64,000 nucleotides of DNA from positions 2,604,001 through 2,668,000 of the forward strand of contig NZ_JADBGF010000001.1 of assembly GCF_014873495.1 (NCBI RefSeq). The letters run 5' to 3'. The DNA comes from Streptomyces stelliscabiei. Lineage in GTDB: Bacteria > Actinomycetota > Actinomycetes > Streptomycetales > Streptomycetaceae. Positions 27,289 to 34,762 of this stretch are shown piece by piece; within the stretch, counting starts at the first letter, position 1, and every line of letters begins with the position of its first letter. The position numbers and the translations under genes were made by a program. The notes beneath the pieces were generated by a model. The model worked only from the letters and a program-made list of their open reading frames with translations, had not been told where the DNA came from and ran no database searches.

Positions 27289-28701
27289 ATGGGCGAACTC
27301 GTGGCGGCCGCGGCCGGTGAGGACGGGATGGGCGTCCTCGTCCAGAGGCTGTTCGACGCGCGGGACGACGGCCTGCCGTATCTGACGCACCAGCGGGAGA
27401 CCGTCGGCCGGGGCGGGTTACGGGAGCGGGTGGCCAAGCAGGCCGCCGTGTTCGCCGGCTACGACATCGGGCCCGGCAGCACGGTGGGGCTGCGGACGCC
27501 GCCCAGTTTCACCCAGGTCGAGGTGCTGCTCGCGCTGTGGCGGCTGGGCGCGCAGGTGATGCTGTTCGACTTCCGGCTCAAGCCCGCCGAGGTGGACGCG
27601 CTCTGCGCCGGCTGTCGGCCGCAGTTCATGGTCCGGGCCGGGGCCAACGTCCGGTCGGCCTTCGGCTTCCGGCCCGAGTACGAGGTCGCCACCGAGTGCC
27701 GCAGGGGCGGCCGGCCGGCCGCGGGCGGGCACCGGCTGGTCCAGTTCAGCTCGGGCTCCACCGGGCGGCCGAAGGTGATCGGCAGGACTCCCGGGTCGAT
27801 CGCCGCCGAGATCGAGTCGTTCGCGGCGGTCCCCGGCATGCCGGGCGAGGGCGACCGGCTGCTGCTGCTCAGCTCCACGGCGCACAGCTTCGGCCTGATC
27901 GGCGGACTGCTGCACGCGCTGGCGGCCGGCGTCCGGGTCGTCTTCGCGCCCCGGGTCTCCGCCCGCGAGATCCTGCTGACCTCGGCCGAGCACCGGATCA
28001 CCCATCTGTTCGGGGTGCCGATGCACTACGAACTGCTCGCCGCCGCCCTCGATCCGCCCGAGCTGCCCGAGCTGCGAGCCGCCGTCTCCGGTGGAGAGCT
28101 GATGCCCCCCGAGGTCGCCGCGCGGTTCGCCGAACGGTACGGCGTCACGGTCGGCGAGGCCTACGGCACCACCGAGACCGGCATCGTCGCCATCGACGTC
28201 GGCGGCACGCTCCGGCCCACGGTCGGGCGGCCCGCGCCCGGTGTGCTGGTCCGGGAGCACAAGGGTGAACTGGACGTCGCGCTCGACACGTCGCCGTACC
28301 TCTTCGACTCCGGCGGCACCCAGTACGAGGACGGCTGGCTGCACACCCGCGACCGGGCCACGGTGGACGCCGACGGGACGGTCACCGTGGGCGGCCGCGC
28401 CGACTCCCTCGTCGTCGTCGGCGGCCTCAAGGTCGACCTCACCGAGGTCGAGCAGGTGCTGCGCGCGCACCCGGCCGTCGAACAGGCGGTCCTGGTCCAC
28501 GAGGACGTGACCGAGGCGTACGTGGCGGTCGCCGCCGGGGCCGGGAGCCCGTCGGCGGAGGAACTGCTGCGCTGGTGCCGGGAGCGGCTGGCCGACCACA
28601 AGCTGCCCCGCGTGATCCGGGTGCTGGACACCCTGCCCCGCACCTCGAACGGGAAGCTGGTCCGCCGGGCGGCCACGCTCCAGGCGGCGAGCGGCGCGTA
28701 G
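27289..28701 (+). CDS. Adenylate-forming ligase, likely aryl-acid:ACP ligase (starter loading)
   Basis: This is a 470-residue ANL-superfamily enzyme. The phosphate-binding loop is FSSGSTGRPK (153-162), followed by GEAYGTTETGIVAID (A5), GWLHTRDRA (A7-like) and the catalytic lysine Lys456 in TSNGKLVRR. It is shorter at the N-terminus than typical acyl-CoA ligases. The gene sits between the GriH gene and two carrier proteins, so loading 3-amino-4-hydroxybenzoate onto an ACP is the likely job; CoA ligation remains possible. Codon 44 is TTA. It starts six bases after the GriH gene. Confidence 0.82.
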   Translation: MGELVAAAAGEDGMGVLVQRLFDARDDGLPYLTHQRETVGRGGLRERVAKQAAVFAGYDIGPGSTVGLRTPPSFTQVEVLLALWRLGAQVMLFDFRLKPAEVDALCAGCRPQFMVRAGANVRSAFGFRPEYEVATECRRGGRPAAGGHRLVQFSSGSTGRPKVIGRTPGSIAAEIESFAAVPGMPGEGDRLLLLSSTAHSFGLIGGLLHALAAGVRVVFAPRVSAREILLTSAEHRITHLFGVPMHYELLAAALDPPELPELRAAVSGGELMPPEVAARFAERYGVTVGEAYGTTETGIVAIDVGGTLRPTVGRPAPGVLVREHKGELDVALDTSPYLFDSGGTQYEDGWLHTRDRATVDADGTVTVGGRADSLVVVGGLKVDLTEVEQVLRAHPAVEQAVLVHEDVTEAYVAVAAGAGSPSAEELLRWCRERLADHKLPRVIRVLDTLPRTSNGKLVRRAATLQAASGA

Positions 28702-28805
28702 CGGCCGGACGGCCGACCCCCGCGACGGGCGACCCCACTACGGGCAGTCCTCGCACGACTTTTCGCATGACCTTCTCACGACATTCCCCCATGGAGATGG
28801 CGATC

Positions 28806-29081
28806 ATGAGCACGTCCACCCTGGACAACGAGATCCGCGAGTTCGTCCTGACCACGGTCATCGACGAGATGAACATCCTGCTGAGCCGCGACGGCATCAC
28901 GGACGAGAGCCCGGTGACCGTCGGCGGGCTGGAGCTGGACTCCCTGAGCCTGATCGAGCTGACGCTGCGGCTGGAGTCGCGGTTCGGCGTGGAGATCCCG
29001 GACACCGACATCGAGCCGCTGGCCTCCCTGACCCTCGGCGGGCTCGTCACCGAGGTCGTCCGGCGCGGGGCGAAGGCATGA
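28806..29081 (+). CDS. Acyl carrier protein 1
   Basis: This is a 91-residue stand-alone carrier protein. The phosphopantetheine site is Ser46 in GLELDSLSLIELTLRLE, followed by helix III sequence IPDTDIEPLASLTLGGLV. ATG 28806 is chosen because GGAGATGG lies about 9 bases upstream and the family core starts right after; an earlier in-frame ATG would add unconserved residues. It should carry aryl or malonyl units for the ketosynthase. Its stop overlaps the second carrier gene by four bases. Confidence 0.9.
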   Translation: MSTSTLDNEIREFVLTTVIDEMNILLSRDGITDESPVTVGGLELDSLSLIELTLRLESRFGVEIPDTDIEPLASLTLGGLVTEVVRRGAKA

Positions 29082-29443
29082 GCGCGGAGGTCTCCGCGCC
29101 GTCCGTCCCGGGCACCTCCGCGCCGTCCGTCCCGGGCACCTCCGCGCCGTCCGTCCCTGGCACCTCCGCGCCGTCCGTCATCACCCTCGGCACCGTCCGG
29201 GAGCTGCTGTCCGACCGCAAGATCTTCCCCGGGGTCCCGGACGACCTCGGCGACGACTCCGAACTGGTCCTGGACTCACTGGGGTTGGTGTGGCTGCTGC
29301 ACGTGGTGGAGGAGCGGTACGGCCTGGTGGTGGAGCCCGGTGACGAGGACATCGCGAACCTGACCTCGCTCCGGCGGCTCACGGAGTTCCTGAGCGCGTC
29401 CGCGGCGGACGCGGCGCAGGGAGGTGACCGCGTTGACCGGTGA
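29078..29443 (+). CDS. Acyl carrier protein 2 with repeat-expanded N-terminus
   Basis: This is a 121-residue carrier protein. The first 34 residues are three and a half copies of SAPSVPGT, encoded by a 24-bp tandem repeat, and are probably an unfolded leader. The carrier domain follows, with the attachment Ser67 in ELVLDSLGLVWLLHVVEE and a final helix near LRRLTEFLSA. ATG 29078 overlaps the stop of carrier protein 1. Two different carriers may separate starter and extender duty; this is inferred. The stop overlaps the start of the ketosynthase. Confidence 0.85.
   Translation: MSAEVSAPSVPGTSAPSVPGTSAPSVPGTSAPSVITLGTVRELLSDRKIFPGVPDDLGDDSELVLDSLGLVWLLHVVEERYGLVVEPGDEDIANLTSLRRLTEFLSASAADAAQGGDRVDR
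29093..29180 (+). repeat. 24-bp tandem repeat inside carrier protein 2 gene
   Basis: The unit TCCGCGCCGTCCGTCCCGGG plus CACC (24 bp) is present at 29093, 29117 and 29141, the third with one change, with a partial fourth from 29165. Because 24 is a multiple of three, copy changes keep the frame and only alter the length of the protein leader. Near-identity of copies suggests recent slippage. Confidence 0.9.
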
Positions 29444-30674
29444 CGTGACGGTGACCGGGTTCGGTGTGCGCACGGCCTTCGGCGCGGGCGCGGACGCCCT
29501 GCGCCGCGGTGTCTTCGCCGGCGTCCCCTCCTTCGCGCCCACCACCCGCTTCGACACCGGCCCGTACCGCACCCCGATGGCCGGCGCCGCCCCCGACGGC
29601 CCCGACGGCCCCGAGCACCGGGCCCTGCGCCCCGCCCTCGCGGACTGCGGAAGGGAGGCGCTCGACATGGCGGGCCTGCCCCCGGGCACCGAGGCGGCGG
29701 TCCTGCTGGGTATCGCGGGCGACTGCACGAGCATCACGCGTCACTGGCGGGACGCGGCGGCGGGGCCGGGTGTGGAGACGAGCGGTGGCGCCGACGGACG
29801 CGGCGACACCGTACCCGGGCTCGCCGACCCCATCGACGCGGAGGCGGCGCACCTCGCCGACGCCGTCCCGGCACACCTCGCCGAGTCACTGGCCCGGGGC
29901 CTCGGCCTGACGGGGCCCCGGCTCACGTTCACCAACGCCTGTGTGGCCTCCGCCGCCGCGATCATCCATGCCTGCCGGCTGATCTCGTCCGGCCGGACCG
30001 ACGTGGCGGTGTGCGCCGGCGGCTACCTCGTGGAGGAGGAGACGTTCGGGAAGTTCGACTCGGGGCGGGCGCTGTCCCGGGACGGCATGGTGCGGCCGTT
30101 CAGCGCGGACCGCACCGGGCTGCTGCTCGGCGACGGGGTCGCGGCGGTCGTGCTGGAGTCCACCGAGCACGCGCGGCGGCGCGGGGCCCGGCCGCTGGCG
30201 GGCGTGGTCGGCTGGGGGGCGGCCACCGACGCCCACCACATCGCCCAGCCGCACCCGGAGGGCGTGGGCCTGGCCCGCGCGGCCCGGCAGGCGCTGCGGC
30301 TGGCCGGGGACCCCGACGGTTCGGCCCTCGGCTACGTCAACGCGCACGGCACCGGCACCAAGTACAACGACGGCGCCGAGACCCGGGGGCTGCGCGCCGC
30401 CCTCGCGGAGCGGGCCGGGTCGGTCCCGGTCAGCTCCACCAAGAGCACCACCGGCCATCTCCTGGAGGCGGCCGGAGTCGTGGAGTTCGTGATCACGGTG
30501 CTGGCCCTCATGGACGGCGTACTGCCGCCGACCGCGGGCCTCACGCGGCCGGACCCCGAGTGCGATCTCGACTACGTGCCGAACCGGGCCCGGCAGGCCG
30601 ACCTGCGCCGGGCCCTGACCATCAACGCCGCGTTCGGCGGCGCCAACACCGCACTCGTCCTGGAGCGGCCGTGA
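29433..30674 (+). CDS. Type II ketosynthase (KS-alpha)
   Basis: This is a 413-residue beta-ketoacyl-ACP synthase with a full catalytic triad: Cys170 in TNACVASAAAI, His305 in NAHGTGTKYND and His342 in STTGHLLEAAG (numbered from TTG 29433). It performs decarboxylative condensation of malonyl-ACP with an acyl-ACP. I chose TTG 29433 because AGGGAGGTGA at 29418-29427 is ideally placed about 8 bases upstream; a GTG at 29424 lies within that site. It overlaps both neighbours and is paired with the KS-like protein downstream. The expected substrate is an amino-hydroxybenzoyl thioester. Confidence 0.88.
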   Translation: MTGDVTVTGFGVRTAFGAGADALRRGVFAGVPSFAPTTRFDTGPYRTPMAGAAPDGPDGPEHRALRPALADCGREALDMAGLPPGTEAAVLLGIAGDCTSITRHWRDAAAGPGVETSGGADGRGDTVPGLADPIDAEAAHLADAVPAHLAESLARGLGLTGPRLTFTNACVASAAAIIHACRLISSGRTDVAVCAGGYLVEEETFGKFDSGRALSRDGMVRPFSADRTGLLLGDGVAAVVLESTEHARRRGARPLAGVVGWGAATDAHHIAQPHPEGVGLARAARQALRLAGDPDGSALGYVNAHGTGTKYNDGAETRGLRAALAERAGSVPVSSTKSTTGHLLEAAGVVEFVITVLALMDGVLPPTAGLTRPDPECDLDYVPNRARQADLRRALTINAAFGGANTALVLERP

Positions 30675-31579
30675 CGACGACGGACCACGGCGGGAGAGCC
30701 GCGCCGGCGGCCACGCCGACCAGCACACGGCCAAGCGCGCCCGCCGGCACGCAGGAGACCGTGCCGGCCGGGAAGGGGCCCCTGCGCTCGCCGCTGGGCG
30801 TCCTCACCACCGCCACCGCGACGCACGGCACCGGGCGGCCCGACGACATCCCGCTGCCCCGGCTGCCGGGGTTCGTGGAGTCGGCGTTCAGCCCGTTGGC
30901 GTACGAGGTCGCCGCGCGGTGCCTGACCGAGCGGGCCGGGGACGGGGCCCGTACGGCCGTCGTGCTGGCGAGCCTCATGGGGGACACCACCACGGCCGAT
31001 CTGGCCAGCCGGCGGGTGGTCTCCGGGCGGGTCCACAACCCGCTGCTGTTCATGCAGGCCACGCCCAACTCCGTGCTGGGGCACATCAGCAGGGAGTTCC
31101 GGATCACCGGGCAGATGTTCAGCCTCTCCACGCTCGACGATCCGGTGACCGAACTGCTGGCCATGGCCGACCTCCTCCTGGAGGACCCGGAGCTGGACCG
31201 GGTCCTGGTGGCGGGCGTCGAACTGGGCGGCGGCGCGCGTACGGCCGCCGTGCACCGGGAGCTGTCCGCGATCAGCGGCCGGCCGGTCCCGGACCTCCCG
31301 GAGGCCGCCGCCCTGGCGGCGGCCGTCCTGCTCGGCCGCCCCGGCCCCGGCGTACCCGTGACCGTCCGCGCGACGGACACGCACGACGGCGAACGGCCGG
31401 CGGCCCTCGCGCACCCCGGCAGCGTCCAGGCCCTGTTCGACCTGGCCGCCGCCCACCGGCGGCTGCTGCGGGACGGCGGCACCCACGTCCTGGTCACCGA
31501 ACCCCGGACCCCCGCGTTCCTCCTGGACGCCGAACGCCTCCCGGAAAGAAACGAGACGGAGACCCATGCTCATCAGTAG
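30671..31579 (+). CDS. Half-size ketosynthase-like partner (chain-length-factor-like)
   Basis: This is a 302-residue protein resembling the N-terminal half of ketosynthases. It has LASLMGDTTTADLASRRVV, ATPNSVLGHISREFRITGQM and a GQMFSLSTLDDP block where the active Cys would lie but Ser is found. The C-terminal half with the two catalytic His residues is missing; the protein ends with a short region (FLLDAERLPERNETETHAHQ). A Thr/Pro/Ala-rich N-terminus of about 45 residues precedes the fold. Such cysteine-less partners pair with KS-alpha in aryl-polyene-like and reducing type II systems. The GTG start overlaps the KS stop. Confidence 0.75.
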   Translation: MTTTDHGGRAAPAATPTSTRPSAPAGTQETVPAGKGPLRSPLGVLTTATATHGTGRPDDIPLPRLPGFVESAFSPLAYEVAARCLTERAGDGARTAVVLASLMGDTTTADLASRRVVSGRVHNPLLFMQATPNSVLGHISREFRITGQMFSLSTLDDPVTELLAMADLLLEDPELDRVLVAGVELGGGARTAAVHRELSAISGRPVPDLPEAAALAAAVLLGRPGPGVPVTVRATDTHDGERPAALAHPGSVQALFDLAAAHRRLLRDGGTHVLVTEPRTPAFLLDAERLPERNETETHAHQ

Positions 31580-33287
31580 GCAGGAGCGGGCGCGGATCTG
31601 CTCCGACACCGAACTCGGCGCCGGCAACATCCTCGGGCGGCTGCGCGCCTACGCCCGCCCGCTCGACGAGCCGGTGCTGCGCACCGACGGCACCTGGCGC
31701 GCGCCGGACGGCAGCCGGCCCGAGGTGCTGACACTCGGGCAGCTGTACGAGGTGGTGGAGACGTACGCGGGCTGGTACGCGGCCCGGGGCGTGCGGCCCC
31801 GTGACCCGGTGGCCGTCCACTCCTTCTCCGCCGCCGAGTTCGCGGTGAACTTCCTGGCGCTGACCTCGCTCGGCGCCGTCCCCTCGTTCGTCAACGGCAA
31901 CCTGGCCCCGGAGACCGCCCGGGAGTACGTCCGCCGGCAGGGCGCGGTGGGCGCCTTCACCGACGAGGCCCACCGCGAGGTGCTGACCGGCGACGCCGAG
32001 GGCGCGGCGGGCGGGACCGGCCTCGGTTTCCTGGTGACCGCCGCCGACATTCGGCCGGAGCACCGCGCGTCGCTCCCGCCGTCGTACCCGTACCGGCACG
32101 ACCCGACCGACCCGGTGCTCATCTCCCACTCGTCCGGCACCACCGGCATGCCCAAGGGGGTGCCGCACACCCACCGCACGCTGATGTACGCCCAGGTGCA
32201 CCGGCTGCGCTTCTCCACCGGCGCCGACATGGAGCGCACGCTGGTGGGACTGCCCGGCGCGCACAACGCGATGGTGGCGACGCTGCTGTACTGCCTGCTG
32301 CTGCGCACGGACATCAAGCTGCTCTCCAGCCAGCGCGGCCCGGACGTGCTGGACGCCGTCGAGGAGTTCCGGCCGACGACCGTCCTGGCCTTCGCCGGGA
32401 CCTTCGGCGAGATGGCGGCGGAGGACCTCGCGGCACGTGACCTGTCCAGCGTGCAGGTGTGGTTCAACACCGGGGACGCGGCGCACGAGGCGCACATCCG
32501 GGCGCTCGTGGAGCACGGGAGCCACACCGAGATCCGGCGCGACCTGAGCCGGGTCCGGGTCGACGGCTCGGTCTTCGTGGACGGCCTCGGTTCGTCGGAG
32601 GCCGGGTACTCCGTCTTCCACAACCGGCACACCAAGGACACCTCGGCCTACTCCCGCCGCGTCGGCAAGCCGATCAGCTTCGCCGAGGCCGCGGTGCTGG
32701 CGGAGGACGGCACCCCGCTGCCACCCGGGCAGATCGGCCGGCTGGGCCTCAGGTCGCCCACGCTCACGCCCGGTTACTGGAACGACTCGCTGACCTGGAA
32801 CCGGATGCGGCTCGGCGGCTACTGGCTCACCGGCGACCTCGCCCACCAGGACGAGGAGGGCAACTTCTACCACCTGGACCGGGTCCCGGACGCCGTGCGC
32901 ACCCGCGCCGGCATCGTCTTCAGCACCCGCACCGAGGAACTGCTGCTGGCCGGGCTGCCGAGGCTCGCCGACTGCACGGTGGTCGGGGTCGCCCCCGAAG
33001 GCGTCCGCGCGGACTGGGACGGCGACGGTCAGGCCGAGGCGTACGCCCTGCTCCAGCTCGCGGACGGCGAGGGGACCGACGACGACGGGGAGAGCGACGA
33101 GGTGTGGACCGGGCGCGTCAACGCCGTGCTGACGGCCGCCGGGTTCCCGCCGGTCACCCGGGCGCTGCGGATGAAGCCCGACGACGTGGCCAAGGGCGCC
33201 ACCGGCAAGGTTCTCAAACGAGTGATGCGGGACCGGTTCGCGGCCCGCCTGGCCGCCGCGACCGCCGCCGAGGAGCAGCACGCATGA
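31566..33287 (+). CDS. CreM-like adenylate-forming enzyme, predicted ATP-dependent diazotase
   Basis: This is a 573-residue ANL-superfamily protein. The ATP loop is ISHSSGTTGMPKGVPHTH (SSGTTGMPKG, 189-198). Later motifs are FVDGLGSSEAGYSVF, GYWLTGDLAHQDEEGNFYHLDR and the C-terminal catalytic lysine in GATGKVLKRVMRDRF. It differs from the cluster's first ligase in length and sequence and lies beside nitrous acid genes. CreM (cremeomycin) and AvaA6/CmaA6 (avenalumic and p-coumaric acid) are ligase homologues that use ATP and nitrite to diazotise an aromatic amine, and that is the favoured role. An acyl-CoA ligase role cannot be excluded. It overlaps the KS-like gene by 14 bases. Confidence 0.75.
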   Translation: MLISRQERARICSDTELGAGNILGRLRAYARPLDEPVLRTDGTWRAPDGSRPEVLTLGQLYEVVETYAGWYAARGVRPRDPVAVHSFSAAEFAVNFLALTSLGAVPSFVNGNLAPETAREYVRRQGAVGAFTDEAHREVLTGDAEGAAGGTGLGFLVTAADIRPEHRASLPPSYPYRHDPTDPVLISHSSGTTGMPKGVPHTHRTLMYAQVHRLRFSTGADMERTLVGLPGAHNAMVATLLYCLLLRTDIKLLSSQRGPDVLDAVEEFRPTTVLAFAGTFGEMAAEDLAARDLSSVQVWFNTGDAAHEAHIRALVEHGSHTEIRRDLSRVRVDGSVFVDGLGSSEAGYSVFHNRHTKDTSAYSRRVGKPISFAEAAVLAEDGTPLPPGQIGRLGLRSPTLTPGYWNDSLTWNRMRLGGYWLTGDLAHQDEEGNFYHLDRVPDAVRTRAGIVFSTRTEELLLAGLPRLADCTVVGVAPEGVRADWDGDGQAEAYALLQLADGEGTDDDGESDEVWTGRVNAVLTAAGFPPVTRALRMKPDDVAKGATGKVLKRVMRDRFAARLAAATAAEEQHA

Positions 33288-33838
33288 GCACGCACAGCGA
33301 CGCCGACGGCGTCAACCACCGCGCCCGCGCCGGTGAGGCGTACCGGCTCTGGTGGCAGCACGACGCCAACTGGTACCAGGGGGTCGCCGCGCGGTACGGC
33401 CAGGAGGTCGCCAACGAGATCAACGCGGAGGCGATGGGGAAGGTCGCCCTGCACGTCGGGCAGCGCGTCGCCCGGCTGCGCGGACCGCTCCCGGACACCG
33501 GCGACAGCCGCAAGGACCTTCAGGAGCTGCGCCGCCGCTACGACGAGTGCGGCGACCGGATGTTCCCGCCGGAGCTGCGCAACGCCTCCACCGAGGTCGA
33601 GGACGACGACCTCGTCGTGCTCACCCTGAAACGGAACTTCGCGATCACCATGGTCCGGATGGCCGGTTCCCTGGAGGGCTACCGCTGCCCGTGCACCGCC
33701 GTCCACGCGGGCTGGTCCGAGGGCCTCGGCGCGACCCTGACGGAGAACCGGGCCGAGAGCTGTCTGCGGGACGGCGACCCGGCGTGCCGTCTGCTCATGC
33801 GGATCGCCACCCCCCTCGCACCGGGTGCGGAGGGCTGA
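33284..33838 (+). CDS. Cys-rich DUF6125 / ATC-hydrolase-like protein, function unknown
   Basis: This is a 184-residue soluble protein. The N-terminal half is helical (EAYRLWWQHDANWYQGVAAR, VANEINAEAMGKVALHVGQR). The C-terminal half carries spaced cysteines in YRCPCTAVHAGWSEGLG and AESCLRDGDPACRLLM, a pattern reminiscent of V4R-like metal sites and of proteins annotated as DUF6125 or L-2-amino-thiazoline-4-carboxylate hydrolase. No catalysis can be inferred. Its ATG overlaps the predicted diazotase and it precedes an NAD-dependent reductase-like gene, so a step on the diazo or polyketide intermediate is possible. Confidence 0.6.
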   Translation: MSTHSDADGVNHRARAGEAYRLWWQHDANWYQGVAARYGQEVANEINAEAMGKVALHVGQRVARLRGPLPDTGDSRKDLQELRRRYDECGDRMFPPELRNASTEVEDDDLVVLTLKRNFAITMVRMAGSLEGYRCPCTAVHAGWSEGLGATLTENRAESCLRDGDPACRLLMRIATPLAPGAEG

Positions 33839-33841
33839 GGC

Positions 33842-34762
33842 GTGCGTGTACTCGTCGCCGGGGCCACCGGAGTGGTCGGGCATCCGCTGGTGGGCGCGCT
33901 CCGGGCGCGGGGCCATCACGTGAGCGCGCTGGTGCGGCAGGGCTCCCGGAGCCGGGCCCCCGAGGCCGACGAGGTGGTGGTCGCCGACGCCCTCGACCGT
34001 GCCGCCGTGCTGTCGGCGGTGTCGGCGGCCCGTCCCGAGGCGGTCGTCCACCAGCTGTCTGCCCTGCGGCTGCTGGGCGACGACCCGCCCGGAGCCTTCG
34101 CCCTCACCGCGCGGCTGCGCACCGAGGGCACCGCCCATCTGGTCGAGGCGGCCCGCGCGGCCGGCGCGCGCCGGCTGGTCGCCCAGTCCATCGCCTTCGC
34201 CGCCGCCCCGGCGGGCGATCCGGTCCTCGACGAGGACGCGCCGCTGTACGTGGACGCCCCCGACCCCGGCTGGGCCTCGACCGTACGGGCCGTCGCCGAG
34301 CTGGAACGGCGGGTGACGGGCGGGGGCCCGCAGGGGGTGGTGCTGCGCTACGGCACGCTGTACGGCCCGCGCACCGCGTACGCCCGGACCGGCGCGACCG
34401 CCGCGTCCGTGCTGGCCGGACGGCTGCCGCTGGCCGGCGGTGGGGCCGGGATCATGTCGTTCCTGCACGTCGAGGACGCGGTGGGGGCGGCCGTGACGGC
34501 CGTCGAGTCCGACGCCACCGGGGTGTTCCATGTGACGGACGACGACCCCGCCCCCGCCGCGCAGTGGCTGCCGCACCTCGCCCGGACGCTGGCCGCGCCC
34601 TCCCCGCGCACGGTCCCCGCGGCCCTCGCGCCCCGGCTGCTCGGCTGGTTCATGGCCCACCAGCTCACGTCCGCGCACGGCGCCGCCAACGACCGCGCCC
34701 GTACGGCCCTGGGCTGGAAGCCGGTCAGAGCGAGCTGGCGCGACGGGCTGGGCCGGGAATGA
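33842..34762 (+). CDS. NAD(P)-dependent epimerase/reductase-like protein (extended SDR fold)
   Basis: This is a 306-residue Rossmann protein. The cofactor motif MRVLVAGATGVVGHPLVGAL is clear. The usual YxxxK of extended SDRs is not evident near the VLRYGTLYGPRTAYAR segment, and the substrate domain ends with ALGWKPVRASWRDGL. Proteins of this shape can reduce rather than epimerise. In the avenalumic acid pathway AvaA7 replaces the diazo group by hydride; a reductase-like protein placed between the diazotase and nitrite genes is the best local candidate for such a step, but I cannot confirm homology. The GTG start follows the previous stop by three bases and the stop overlaps the CreE-like gene. 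Confidence 0.65.
   Translation: MRVLVAGATGVVGHPLVGALRARGHHVSALVRQGSRSRAPEADEVVVADALDRAAVLSAVSAARPEAVVHQLSALRLLGDDPPGAFALTARLRTEGTAHLVEAARAAGARRLVAQSIAFAAAPAGDPVLDEDAPLYVDAPDPGWASTVRAVAELERRVTGGGPQGVVLRYGTLYGPRTAYARTGATAASVLAGRLPLAGGGAGIMSFLHVEDAVGAAVTAVESDATGVFHVTDDDPAPAAQWLPHLARTLAAPSPRTVPAALAPRLLGWFMAHQLTSAHGAANDRARTALGWKPVRASWRDGLGRE

Noticed and set aside
29093..29180. CRISPR or satellite element
   Set aside because: It is an in-frame coding tandem repeat without spacers.
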